From Lingula anatina (lineage: Eukaryota > Brachiopoda > Lingulata > Lingulida > Lingulidae), in the NCBI RefSeq assembly GCF_001039355.2, contig NW_019775846.1, positions 60,001 to 124,000 of the forward strand: 64,000 nucleotides of DNA, in the 5' to 3' direction. This document shows positions 21,001 through 31,905 of this stretch, one piece after another. Below the pieces are notes generated by a model, which was given only the letters and a program-made list of their open reading frames with translations, searched no databases and had not been told where the DNA came from. How positions within the stretch are numbered: position 1 is the first letter of the stretch; every line of letters starts with the position of its first letter. Position numbers and translations under genes: made by a program.

Positions 21001-23256
21001 CCTAGCAGTTCATCTCAAAACTAGTTACAGGTCTGTAGTTAGTATTTTGATAAACATGCTACAGTTGATCCACTTGTATTGTAGCAATTAACAAATGTGA
21101 GTGATAAGCATAAAAGCTTCAGAGAAAATCAAATCTTATCAATTGATTATTCACTTAATCATTATACTTCTCACGATATACAAAAGATGTAAACATCACT
21201 CTCATTATTTCCATGATACTACTTAGACTCTACTATAAGCTTTTACTTCTAATCATTCTTTAACTAGGCAAAAAGCAACAAGTTAGGTATAGATAAGGCC
21301 TTCACCTTTAAAGCTCATTAAACACCTGTAACATACCCATTAGAAAAGCAATATTGTTTTTAAAATAAGCATATGTCTATCTTAGTGAATGTTCTCAGCA
21401 ACGTCTATATTCTTTGAGACAAGACAATATATAATTATGCACTAAATGGTTTGAACCAAAAAGTGATATAAATCAGCATTTAAAAAATAGTGTGTACTGA
21501 AATGCACAAATGAATATTAATCACTTTGGTTAGACATGCCTACAGTGTTGGAATCAATGTATAGAAAAGTAATGGTCAGGAAATAAAGATGGTGAGTATA
21601 ATTTAGATTAAATCAATCAAGAATTATTAAAATACTTTTTTTTTTATACTGAATTATTTACAGTATTTAAAATGAGAATAAAGAGCAAAATAATCAACAA
21701 AAATACGTTATTTCGAATTAAAATGACAAAGAATATGAATTTCTTAAAAACAAAATGACGTAGAATAGAAAAAAATATCTAAAAGAAAATACATTTGAAT
21801 ATTTTACTAAGAAACTAACTGTTTACACAAAATAGATTCCCTTTTCCTAATGAAAAGGTTTAAATTAAGTCAACCAAGTACCCCCTCTTCCCAATTAGCC
21901 TTGATAGCTTCTATCCTGTATATTATTCACACCCGTGCCTAAATATGGAAAACTACTTGTACTATGGAATAACATCTAGAAGTACACAATTTAATATGTA
22001 AAGAAAGGATAGGATATAATATCCGATTGAAAACCAAAAATTTAATATTGCTGAAATAAAACCACAGGTTTTGATGAGTTCATGCAAAATACTATAAACA
22101 AGACCTATATTGATGAGTTTGGGTTAGGAGTAAGGAGACGGAAAGAAACCCACAACCATGCATATTGTGCAGCAAGGCAGCTGTACTTAAATGATTTCTG
22201 CATAAAATATGTTACCTGAATCGTCACCTGGCTCTGAAAACACAAACTTGCACAATGAATGAATCTGTGAGTAAGACATACAACTATTTTGTACACAAAA
22301 CAGCAATAATTAACAAAAAAAAATTAAGTCAAAGGTTCAAGCAATCAGACCCTTCATAAAATTGTCTTCTTTATCAGCGCAGCATTCTACCAATGCATAA
22401 CTATGCCATATTCTAAACTGTTTGTAAATACATTTTAGCCAACTAAACATTTTATCAGTCTCTATTTATTCAATGACACCTATATCTAAGAAAACCAAAT
22501 CTCCAAATTTTTTTTGGCATCATGTCTGTTTAAACTTATGGTTTTGTTTAAAAAATCATAACTTGTCTAATGTAAGAGGGTTATATAATATATAATTTTG
22601 GTTTTGAATTTATATGGTTAGGTTGAACAAACCTGGAGTTTTACTGTCATCCTCATGTTCTTGACTGGCACTGGAATGCCCCTTGTCCTTCAGGGCTTTC
22701 TCTATTTTTTTGCCCATTTTAACCTTCTTCACAAAGCTGAAAAGATAACACCTGGCATTAAGTAAAAGGTAAATTCCATATATATATATATAGAAAGCTA
22801 TATTTTGAATAAATCTGTCTTTTTTTAACATCCCTTCACAAAACTGCTTCATTTCTTTCAAAATATTTAAAAACTTAAACCAGTGACAGTATATAATTAT
22901 ATTTTATTTAAATGAACCTGTCTCTTACAACTATTTACAGCTTCAAGATGCATTATGCACCACCCAAATGAATTAATTCAAAATAAAAGTTTCATAACAC
23001 ATGCAATATTAAGCAATAACTAAAAAATGAAATAAACAAAGATGACCTGCAAGCAACAGGATAAATATCAAATTGCACTCTGCAATTGAATATTTAAATG
23101 CACCAGAGAAATTCACCAGATATGACAAGCCAATTCAGCACTTTTGAAAAATAATAATATTATACATATTTTTCAATGAGATTAAATGCATTATGCATGA
23201 AAAAAAAACTTCAATGACTCAAACCTGCCAGCCACTATATCTGCAAATGCCGCCAT
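12027..23256 (-). CDS. LRRC71: LRRC71-like leucine-rich repeat protein, complete
   Basis: Eighteen coding exons splice in phase to 549 codons, close to the roughly 559 I recall for human LRRC71. Exons in transcript order: 23225-23256, 22633-22736, 22216-22233 (18 nt), 20504-20707, 20184-20309, 19761-19836, 19392-19466, 19153-19221, 18810-18969, 18411-18494, 18081-18170, 17775-17873, 17523-17592, 13788-13885, 13075-13180, 12757-12872, 12365-12482, 12027-12031. An N-terminal basic segment leads to a Pro/Gln/Glu-rich stretch with QQQQQ. Ribonuclease-inhibitor-type repeats follow, for example LSLRYNQITDKGAEQI and LNLNGNRITDVGATAI. After these come FPLTHEEVVERRKLL and a long Lys/Asp/Gly-rich linker. 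The C-terminal block has NPLLEQVENI and WVPGNRVLISLNLK, matching LRRC71 NPLLEPVEH and the following LNL repeat. Its biochemical role is not established; association with cilia is an inference. The last splice could use an alternative donor 9 nt upstream, changing only the final residues. Confidence 0.88.
16001..16036 (-). CDS. Candidate 36-nt cassette microexon of the LRRC71-like gene
   Basis: On the minus strand this 36-nt block is preceded by a pyrimidine-rich tract ending CTGACAG and followed by a good donor, GTAGGC. Its length is a multiple of three. Inserted between exons 17523-17592 and 13788-13885 it keeps the phase and adds VSSSGIGGRGSG, a low-complexity stretch that would suit the linker. 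The gene already has an 18-nt microexon. This is a splice-site argument only, with no homology, and could be chance. Confidence 0.35.
16789..17037. repeat. Imperfect inverted repeat, 249 bp, MITE-like or foldback
   Basis: Arm 1 at 16789-16822 reads CAATATTGTCACC then TTCAGAGGTCATTGG. Arm 2 at 17006-17037 is its near reverse complement, sharing CAATATT, CACC and the 15-base TTCAGAGGTCATTGG block. The roughly 183-bp interior has smaller hairpin-like pairs such as GGGGAG with CTCCCC near 16908-16939. No flanking target duplication was seen. It may be a small non-autonomous element or a foldback; it does not encode a protein I recognise. Confidence 0.6.
17103..17123 (-). CDS. Weaker candidate 21-nt microexon of the LRRC71-like gene
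   Basis: A 21-nt block lies between a GTGCACAG acceptor and a GTTAAT donor. It would add ADTKGSK in frame to the lysine-rich linker. The donor is weak and a block this short will arise by chance fairly often, so the call is speculative. It sits just outside the inverted repeat at 16789-17037. Confidence 0.15.
20708..22215 (-). other. LRRC71-like intron 3
   Basis: This is the 1.5-kb intron that follows the 18-nt microexon at 22216-22233. It is AT-rich and I see no recognisable element or coding segment in it. Confidence 0.7.
22216..22233 (-). CDS. LRRC71: 18-nt microexon of the LRRC71-like gene
   Basis: This exon is AGCCAGGTGACGATTCAG, flanked by TTTTCAG and GTAAC, and contributes EPGDDS in phase. 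The next exon (20504-20707) begins with the same five bases, AGCCA, so both junctions give EP. Skipping it would keep the frame and remove six acidic or polar residues, so it is a natural candidate for alternative inclusion. Confidence 0.75.
23225..23256 (-). CDS. LRRC71: LRRC71-like first coding exon, proximal form
   Basis: This exon encodes MAAFADIVAG and splices at phase 2 to exon 22633-22736 (SFVKKVKMGKK). Its start codon lies inside CAAAATGGCGGC, a full match to the YY1 consensus, so translation start and a possible promoter element overlap. A second possible first exon lies at 25908-26038. Confidence 0.7.
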
Positions 23257-25907
23257 TTTGATAAAGATCTGCAGCAGAAACATTACTGATCCATATTATC
23301 ATAATGTAAGGTAAACAGAGAACATGCTCAGATAATATTTGTAGTTCTAAAGCACCGTGACAATTCTGATTTGGATGTATATGTATATGACAGCTTTTTT
23401 AAATAACAACATTCATTTTCTTCAACACTGTTTATACCTAACTTGTAAAAATAATTAACAAGTCAATGATGCACAGCATGAGTGTCTCACAATATTTTAT
23501 CACATATTTATGCACTTAGTAGTTATTTATCAACTTCTACAAATGATCCTATTCACTCACATAAAATCTTACTTTTAAAGTAATCATTTATAATGAAATG
23601 AACAACTATAAGTGGCTTTTTTTCTCTGACAAAACTGTTGATTCTCTTTTTCTGACATTCCCCATGACTCTGTAGATCTGAGAAATTCAACAATTCCTTG
23701 AACCATACATCTCTATTGTCATTTTAACAGTCTGTGACGTTATCTTTACAATGATATTATTTTTTGTTATGTGACAACCCCAAGTGTACGTATTAATTCA
23801 TCCTCTTACCGGGTATATGTAGGATTTGTTTTACAATTTTTCAGCTAGGGGTCTACACACTATCCACTTCAGATTTTTATTTCAAAATCTATAGCATTGA
23901 ATAGGCAGGAAAATATGCACGTAGCTATGAAGCAATTTACATCTAAGTCTGACTCTAAGGCTCAAGCAAAAATGGCGACCTTCCAATAGTAGATCTTACA
24001 GGTATATGTCACGCGTTTTTGGTGAAAATGTCAAATAACGCGCGAAGGAAATCATAGCCAATGTCACCTGTGTATGTAATATAAATGGTTATAATCTCTA
24101 AATTTGAAATGAAAGACATATATGAACGTGTTAATGTTGTAAACTTTATAAATCATACATATTTACCTGCAGCAAGCAAGTGCCTTCTTTACTCTTTTAG
24201 TAAACTACGGGTGCATACACAATAAAATATAGTCCTTATTCTGGGACCTTTGGATTTTAGAAATTGTACAAAAAAAGTAAAAAGATTTACAAAAACATTT
24301 CTACAATACATTTTAAATGATCTCAGGGAAAAGATTTACTTTCATTCTATATTTTTTTTGTCTTTCCACATAAATTCATGCGCACTCAAATGTCAATAGC
24401 AACCGCGCATGCGTATTATAATATATTCTATTTTAGGACGAGAGCACATGTATGATGTACATGTAAAAAGAACTGACTGAACTGAGTACAAGTATTTATG
24501 AATTAAAGAAATTAATAAAATAAATAAATAGTCTGACGACAAAGGTAAAATATAGAAGTTGTATGTATTTGTAAACATAAAAGATCCTCACCGAATGAAA
24601 GCATTATTTGTTTCCATTAAATTCGAAGAAAGGACGTCCCTACCGGTACACTGAAGAGCGAAACAAAACCCGATTTATGCTATAAAAAGCATAGGACATA
24701 CAAAGCATCCCTCTGTTCTTAATATCTGGTAATATGTAGGTAAATCTAAAATTTTTGGCCACCGATAGGCACGAACATGTCCGACATGTGTAGGCATACT
24801 GTAGGCCTATAGACCTAGGCCCTACATTGTGATTTACGGTTGATATTCGGGCCTATATAGGGCCTATATAGGCCTACCTGTTTAATTCGAGACAAAGGGG
24901 GTAATTGTCGGAGGGAAATATAGGATATTCTAGGCCCTCAACACAGATTGATTGCATTTTTAATCTGGCTAATAAAAATTATTAAAAAGAATGATATCAA
25001 TTTAAAAAAATCCACCCCTTTTAAGATCAGTTTTCTTTTTCACATTATGGCTTTCGCACGTAATCTAAATGCCTTTAAAATAATCTCTTTCAAATAGTTG
25101 GGAAAAACAATGGCCATGGAACCCAAATCAAAAAACTTTCTTCATTTTGAGGTACCCAACCTTTCGTTAATACACATTTCCAACTGACCAACTTACCAAT
25201 TAGGCTACTGGTAGGTCCATCTATAATTCGATCTGTCCACCTTTTTATAAATCCATTTCTACTGTAAGATTATTTGTATTTGCACGTTTTGATATCACAT
25301 TTGTGATATATCAAAATCCATATAATATAGGTCTACCTGATTTGGTCTTAACTTCAGCTCTTACTTGGTCGAATTTAACTGAGCCAACAGCAGGGATCAA
25401 GTATGGATGAATAGATTAAGCGATTTTCCCACAGCATCATCGGTAGATTTTAATAACAAAATACTTAAACTACTGTACTACTGATGAATTGAAAGAGGAT
25501 TTACATGTTTAACATTACTTAGAAGGTTAAATTTCCCGGTTTTCTCAATTCATCAAAGGATAGATTGTTTTGTGGCTGCTATACTGGACCTTTGTGCCAA
25601 AATATCAACTCGGTACGATAAACTTCCAAATACTAGTATAATATGTACTCCTCCTGACTAATATCCGTTCCAATTCTCCACCTTAAATCTAGATGTAGAC
25701 TTTTTGACCCCTCTTCTCTCCCATATCGTTCCTTATACTTTCCTTTTCCACTGAGTCAGCCTTCCTACACCGACCATACTACAGGTATCTTATCAGGTAT
25801 ATGAAAAACCCAGTTTCTGCTGTACGTGGACATACATAGTTCAACAAACAAGACATTCACATATAGCAAACGCTGATATTGCACCAACTCCACAGATTCA
25901 AACTTAC
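23257..25907 (-). other. 5' region between the two LRRC71-like first exons
   Basis: This is intron for transcripts that start at the distal exon and promoter for those that start at the proximal exon. It becomes richer in CpG beyond about 23.95 kb. It includes the AGGCCTA-rich patch at 24793-24880, a hairpin-like inverted repeat at about 25298-25325 (TTTGATATCACA with TGTGATATATCAAA), and a plus-strand AAAATGGCGAC at 23968-23980 that resembles a YY1 site. No coding exon was seen. Confidence 0.5.
24793..24880. repeat. AGGCCTA-rich patch with inverted and tandem copies
   Basis: GTAGGCCTATA at 24801-24811 is exactly reverse-complemented by TATAGGCCTAC at 24867-24877. Between them GGCCTATATAG recurs with a 12-base period. 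The core AGGCCTA is itself nearly palindromic, and scattered single copies occur elsewhere in the window (for example near 11167). Function is unknown. Confidence 0.7.
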
Positions 25908-26038
25908 GAAGCAAATGATTTTTTCGACTGAGGTGACGGGGACTTCGGTGTATTCGTATTTCCTTCGCGATGGCCACCCATTACAGAGGGTGCATCCCTT
26001 CCACCGCTGGACCCTGAACCTCGACGACTGCTTGCCAT
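25908..26038 (-). CDS. LRRC71: Alternative distal first exon of the LRRC71-like gene
   Basis: An ATG at 26038 opens 131 nt that end at a strong donor, GTAAGT. The exon encodes 43 full codons, Ser/Gly/Pro/Lys-rich (MASSRRGSGSSGGRDAPS to QSKKSFA). The two leftover bases, TC, join exon 22633-22736 to give SFVKKVK, the same phase and same Ser codon outcome as the proximal exon. The two first exons would give proteins that differ only in the N-terminus (about 43 against 10 residues). Homology was not available for this low-complexity segment; support is the open frame, donor and phase. Confidence 0.6.
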
Positions 26039-26431
26039 TTATAGTCTTTTGTCGATGGCATTTAATGAATGCTAGAAAAAATCTGGCTGTTATTTTTAGA
26101 TAATGGCTTCCTTGTTCCTATAATTTTCTTTTAAAATTTTTCAGCGAATTAAAATCATCCATCTAGAGTGTTCCCTCATATCCATAGAAATTGTTCATCT
26201 GCAGCTTATATTCAGAAAAAGTTACAATCTCAAGGTTTTTGTTTAAAATATTTTCCCGAATTCATTAGAACTTGAATCATACAAATCTCTTGAAATTGCA
26301 TCCGATAATTCCCTTCTTGAACTTTTCACTGTATCCTCGAGAATGAATAAATAAAAAAAGGCTTAGCAACTGGCAGCTACTTTCTACATTCGATGACCCG
26401 AGATATATTCTTCCAGTTAAACTCCCCAGCC

Positions 26432-26845
26432 CTACTGTATATGGCCAACCGACCATATTTGAGGAGGGTGATTATGAGCCAGCGATCGATTAATCTTTAC
26501 ATCCTCTTGATAATCTGACAATATCCCGCTCCAACTTTCCATGAGCTGTTCGACATGATCTGCTTTATAAATGAATAGACGCAACGTCCAATCGAAAACG
26601 TGACTTCCAATAATCCCAAAAAGACAGGGGATTAAGTACAATAGCCGTTTAATAAACGCTGGAGCGCTTTGTTTGGTCATTGATTGCTTTATCAGTATCG
26701 TTGCTTCGTTTCGGTGTATCTTATTTGTTTGCATTCTCATGTAGTCCTGGCAAGCTGTGTGTGCTAAATAATTCACAAGGATATCTATGCTGTATGTGTT
26801 TGCCCTATCGGTCAATTTTTCGCGTGTTGAAAAAGGATTTTCCAA
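26432..26845 (-). CDS. Orphan open reading frame, 137 residues, unrecognised
   Basis: The frame starts MENPFSTREKLTDR and ends WSVGHIQ. I recognise no family. It has a hydrophobic patch near residues 66-78 (LLYLIPCLFGIIG) that could be a single membrane segment. It lies 394 nt upstream of the distal LRRC71-like start on the same strand. In a 64-kb window of AT-rich DNA one open frame of this length can be expected by chance, so this may not be a gene. Confidence 0.12.
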   Translation of the reverse strand: MENPFSTREKLTDRANTYSIDILVNYLAHTACQDYMRMQTNKIHRNEATILIKQSMTKQSAPAFIKRLLYLIPCLFGIIGSHVFDWTLRLFIYKADHVEQLMESWSGILSDYQEDVKINRSLAHNHPPQIWSVGHIQ

Positions 26846-29800
26846 TTATAAAACGTTCAAGCAACGTCAATTACAGTTTTAAGGTGATTTTATTCCCCCA
26901 TATCAATGGTTTGAATAGTTAGTGAAACGTCAGATATCCATTTTATTTCAAAAACTACTCACAGCTAGGGCGCCCAATATTAGTTTACTTATTTAAAAAA
27001 GGATCAGATCTTTTATGAAACGTTATTAGAAATAGAACAAAACCTGCACATAAAGAAAATCGATTGTAAAAATGCGTAAGACTACACACTGATACGTAGA
27101 GCTGTTAATCCTGCATTCAATTTACGCGACACATTTGTAGAACACTAATTCCCGGACAGAAATGTGCACGAGCGCTAACCATTACGAATGATTCTGGCAA
27201 TCTGAACACGGGATTGCACATAATGGCTCTCAACTGCCTCAGGTGATGATATTCCTTTCAGACTAAGGTTCATCGGGCACTGTTTTAGTTAAGTTTTTCA
27301 GTAGGGTCACATGGCTACTTCTACTGTTGTTTTGATTTCGCTTGTCGTTAGGATTAATAGCTAATTAATTCAGGACATGGTTAATGTTTGATCTGGACAC
27401 TTGAGCCTATCAAAGTTTGCTTCTACCATCGATCAACTTATCTAAACTGATCACCTTAATTCCTATCAGAACGGCCGCTCTTGCAGCTCTAAGTGAATGA
27501 AGCCGCTTTGATTTTTAATATTCCAATACTTCGTAATCAACAAATATGTTTGATTAAAAACATAGTACTCCAAGAAGACCACAGATCTCATAGATTAATG
27601 CCGTCAAAAAGAAACTGTAATTAAGAAAACTTACCCTTCCACTAATCGATCCATTTTTTACTTTTTCTATGTGCATATGGTATTAAATGGCACGTCAACT
27701 CGATATAGAGTATGTACTGTACTGTGCCGTTCATGAATTATGAACATATATTGTAACTACAGCAGTTCCCTATTTCTAAGCTTGTTTAACTACTTGATAT
27801 AGCACTTTTGTTGTAACCTTGGAAATTAATGAAAGAACACGCCAAACAGCATGTACTTCAGAAATGATCTGTCAAACTTGATTGTGTTTGTACATCAATT
27901 TTTCAACAGGTAAATACTTGCCTTTGTGTTTTTCTTTTTGTATTAATTGTTTTGCTGCACCATTCTAAGGTGTAATGAAAAATTCATGTTGTTTGTTGAA
28001 GGGATAAACCACTTCTCAGACTCCTAACAAAGTATGGCAGATTATCTTCCGAATAAAACTTTATTCCTTTATTTGCTCAAACGGAGAGTAGGGATTAAAT
28101 ATGGGAACTCAATAGTAGAGAAAGGCTAATATGGAACGCTATCACATTATTCTATTTACCTCTCTTTCGTCACCAGATTATTTTTCAGTCAAATCAGTGC
28201 TAGATAACTGGTGTAGATTTTCGTACACAAATACACGCCGTATCAGTTTAGAAAATGAGAGCCAAACTGAGTTTTTAAGCCTATCAGTAAACGACAACTT
28301 AGGCCTAAAGGTTTTGCTTGGTGGAGTGAGTGTTTGGTGGAGAAAGGATGCCCTCTGTGTTTTGGGCCCCTGACGGCCATTTAAATATAATGTGCCGTTA
28401 GCGGCTGATATTTGTCAAAAGAAAAGGAAACACAAATGAACTAACAGTATTTTTTTATTCATCTATCGTTAATTCTAGCCGTTATAATTCTAGCTGAAGC
28501 CCGCATGAAGGTATTTTAATAAAGAACGTGTAGTGTACGTGCACATTACATTCCCTCATGGACCAAATGCGCCATCAAATTTCTCCAAACTCATATATGT
28601 AAAATAGGCGAATTGTTAGGGTGCCACTGAAACTAATTTATATCGGGATTTCGACACTTTTCCATTGAAGAGATTCCAACAGGATGGATTATGAAAAAAT
28701 TGCGTAATTTCAGTCAAATATTCTTTTCCAGCTCTGATGATCTTGTATTTCGATGATGCTTTAAATGCTTTATTCATGGCATATAAGTAATATGTAATGG
28801 TAATCCGAAACAGAATTTGTTGCATTTTGAACAGACATAACGTTTACTTAGTTTATTTTGAATGATATCGCCAATTGATAGAACCGAAACATGTCATTTT
28901 GCAAAAAGATGTTGAAGGAAAGTCAAAAAGTGATTCTATTAGTCACTATTTTTTGTCTAACTCTTAGACAACTCACCTTAGCGTTTTCATGAAAGTTGAT
29001 GCCGAGCTAATTTGACTTTTGTCCCCCATCGTGTTCTATGAAGAGTCTGTAATCTGGAAAATATTAAAATGCCGTGAATGGATATGTCAAACCCCATGAC
29101 ACCAGCGTATGACATAATTTGCAGAGGAATCCGCAAAAAGCGAAATGTTCCCTCGACAGTCAACTGAAGAGAATACGAGACCCAAAGAGGAGAGATTTAA
29201 GATATAGAAGACTTTGAACATAAATGAAAATATTTACCAATTAATAGAAAAAATCACAGATGCGAGAACCTGTAATTGTTTTTAGATTTTTACCTTTTTG
29301 AAACTTTTTATGACTCCATATGCACAAACATTCCACGTCTCCAAGCGTATTTTTTACAGTCAACAAATCCTCATTAAAGGATGTATTTATATAGCCTGAA
29401 TTTCTACCAATTTCCTTTGATACTGACCAAATATTTAGACGCTTCAAGGGAAAAAAGTAACTCAAAAGTGAATATGAATGGTTCACAATCTGAAAATTGC
29501 GTAAATTTGCTTACCAGTTTTTGACAATCACCTTCTGAATAATTTCAGTAAATCTTGCAGCTCAGCAGTATTAAAAACCTGCATTTGATGAAACAATAAA
29601 AGTGTACTGATATTTTTTCAATCCTTTTCAAAATTCATTTTTGCTATCTTCGAGTTCTTAAGTAATCTTAGCCAACGTGCACTGACCAGAAAAAAAAAAC
29701 AATTATAATGAACAATGAAACGACGTTTACGGCAGTTTCAGAACATTTTTGATTTTAGTTCAGGTACTACCAATTTGGCAACTTAATTGCATTCTTATGT

Positions 29801-30233
29801 TCTACATTGTGCTTATTTTATTAGTTGATTTTCTTATAATATGAAACTATTCAAGAGACATAAATAGTTAAAAAGATGTTTACGACAAACGCAGAATTAT
29901 TTCTTGCCTTTCGTTCATTTACTGCCAATCTGGTATATCAATTGACTTTTTATGCTCCACATTTCGTTTGTTTTATAATGTTGTTTTATATAACATTGTT
30001 GTTTTTTATATACAGTATGAATCTTAATAAGTTCCATAATTTCCCACGCTCGCCCCCAAAAACATGCATATGCCTTGGTGGATGACTACTTCTCGATTGT
30101 TTTCCTTTTAAGTCAATCAGCAAAATCTCAAATAAAACAACTTTTATTTGAACCGTCAAGCAAGATGATATTTACAAACTTGCTTTCACCTGTACAACAG
30201 AACACCGCTTTTTTGTTAAATGCAATTTTCTTG

Positions 30234-30264
<31 letters not shown>

Positions 30265-30400
30265 TTTTGAAAAAAATACATACAGCCAAAAACTTACCAC
30301 TGTCAAATGATGGTTTTCTGTTTCGAAGAGGATGTCTTTTACAATCCAACAATAAGTATTCTTAGCAACTGGGAAATCCAGCAAGGTGTCGTTTTGAACC

Positions 30401-30413
30401 GTTACCAGGTAAG
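30401..30413. promoter_or_regulatory. RFX (X-box)-like palindrome
   Basis: GTTACC, one spacer base, then GGTAAG matches the RFX X-box pattern GTNRCC(N0-3)RGYAAC except for the last base. RFX factors drive ciliary genes, which would fit the neighbours, but the site is 4.4 kb upstream of the distal LRRC71-like exon and past the end of DNAH6. It could be chance. Confidence 0.15.
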
Positions 30414-31385
30414 CTTAATTGTACAATTTAAACAACTGACCATGAATAATTTAACATAAAAATTGCCGGCGTAAAATGAAAAAAAATCCCAGTATATCTC
30501 TACATTTGGTAAACTGGAACCAGCGGCTGGATGCGTTCTCTCTGCAGTTTGTCTCCAGTCTGAGAGTCAGTCTCTGGCCAATGTCCTAAAGAAATGTTGT
30601 CTTACCCGTTCTAATGTTTACCCGAGGACTAATAACTCTATTAGAGCGGAGATTGTTCATTGAGCGCCTCATTGACATAATGAGGCAAACGGCATGCGAA
30701 AACATTTGAAACTGTTGATATATTAAGGGAAAGTATATGGAATCGCTAACAATTGATTGTTTACTTTCGTACCTGTCCTGTTGAAAGGCGTGCACATAGA
30801 GACGATATTCTGCTAAGCGGGGTGAATAGACCGGTTTATTCACTAAAGTGGCAAGGTGAAGACAAGTCTATATCCATGTTGCAAAACCAGCCTGGATTTG
30901 TTGATCGTCATTTAGAAAATAGGAAACCGCTTTAGGCTACCGAATTAAGTCTACAGTATTTTTTTTTTCATTTAAACTGCAGACTCGTTCATGTTTAATG
31001 TCGCTTTTTCTACTGGCGTCTTAATGTTTGTTAAGGACTATTGCAACATAGTGTTAAATTCTATAAGCCATAGGGAACTGTCTGAAATTTAAAGCCAGCT
31101 TAACTTTTCAAGAGCATGTAATGCAATCTTTATGAATGTGACTAAAGTAAAATTATACTTTGTAGAGCTGGAGAGGTGAACAAATAAACTTGACTTTGAT
31201 ACCAAACTTATAAAGATTTTATGCCAACAAACACCCAGCTAATTATTTATTCAAGCAGAATATGAAATAACGGATTGCAGTTGCTGGATATTATCATGTG
31301 TTTGTTCCAAAATGACTAGAACTCATCATTAAGGTGACTGGCAGCTGGGTTGACAATTGCTTCAGTTTTACTGTTAAATTCAATC

Positions 31386-31406
31386 TACCACTTTTTAAAA
31401 GTGGTA
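31386..31406. repeat. Perfect 21-bp palindrome
   Basis: TACCACTTTT and AAAAGTGGTA are separated by one T. This is a perfect 10-bp-arm inverted repeat in the intergenic region. No function is evident. Confidence 0.6.
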
Positions 31407-31899
31407 CAGGAATATTTCTTCAAATATTCTCTTTAAACAATTTTTACACGAGTATCTTTCAGAGCATATTGTCTAATAGGTGTGATACCAATTTCTAAAT
31501 AAAATTACAAAAAGGTAATGGGATTAAGAAATGTCAGTCTTCTCTTTCAGAACCATGTGCTTTCTCAAAAAAGAATTAGTAATAAAATTAAAATAAGTAT
31601 TAACATAATAAAAGTTTTAGGTAATACTATCATTCAATTATCATAAATGAAAGAAAAATGCTTCCTTGAATAAAATTAACCTCCTCTTGTCTTGATGCTG
31701 GAAAGTTCCGATTTAAAAAACTGAGCTTCCTTGATGATGCAGCTCATTAACAGTGATGTGTATATTTGAATAAGTAGGCAATCAGGAATGTACCCTAATA
31801 AAGAGGAAAAAAGTATAAATTTAAATTTCTTTGGCAAATCTTAAATGGTTTTCTTTGCAATAAAAGTCAATTTTCAGTCAATAAAATCTGGTTAAAACG

Positions 31900-31905
31900 T
31901 TTATT
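31900..31905 (-). terminator. Candidate poly(A) signal of the DNAH6-like gene
   Basis: An AATAAA on the minus strand lies about 720 nt downstream of the dynein stop codon. It is the first such hexamer I found below the stop. The segment 31880-32627 would then be the 3' UTR. Confidence 0.45.

Larger units (their letters stand above)
26039..31880. other. Intergenic region between LRRC71-like and DNAH6-like genes
   Basis: This is about 5.8 kb with no exon I can support. It contains more CpG than the gene-body introns on either side. It includes a (TA)n plus poly-T tract at 30233-30269, a 21-bp palindrome at 31386-31406, an RFX-like palindrome at 30401-30413 and an isolated 137-residue open frame at 26432-26845. 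It is likely to hold LRRC71 promoter sequence at its left end. Confidence 0.55.

Noticed and set aside
24391-24410. GTCAATAGCAAC as an RFX X-box for LRRC71
   Set aside because: Only the RGYAAC half matches; the other half has two mismatches, too weak to claim.
30586-30935. Overlapping plus and minus open frames of 60-85 residues in the intergenic region
   Set aside because: Short, mutually overlapping on opposite strands, and without splice context or recognisable motifs.
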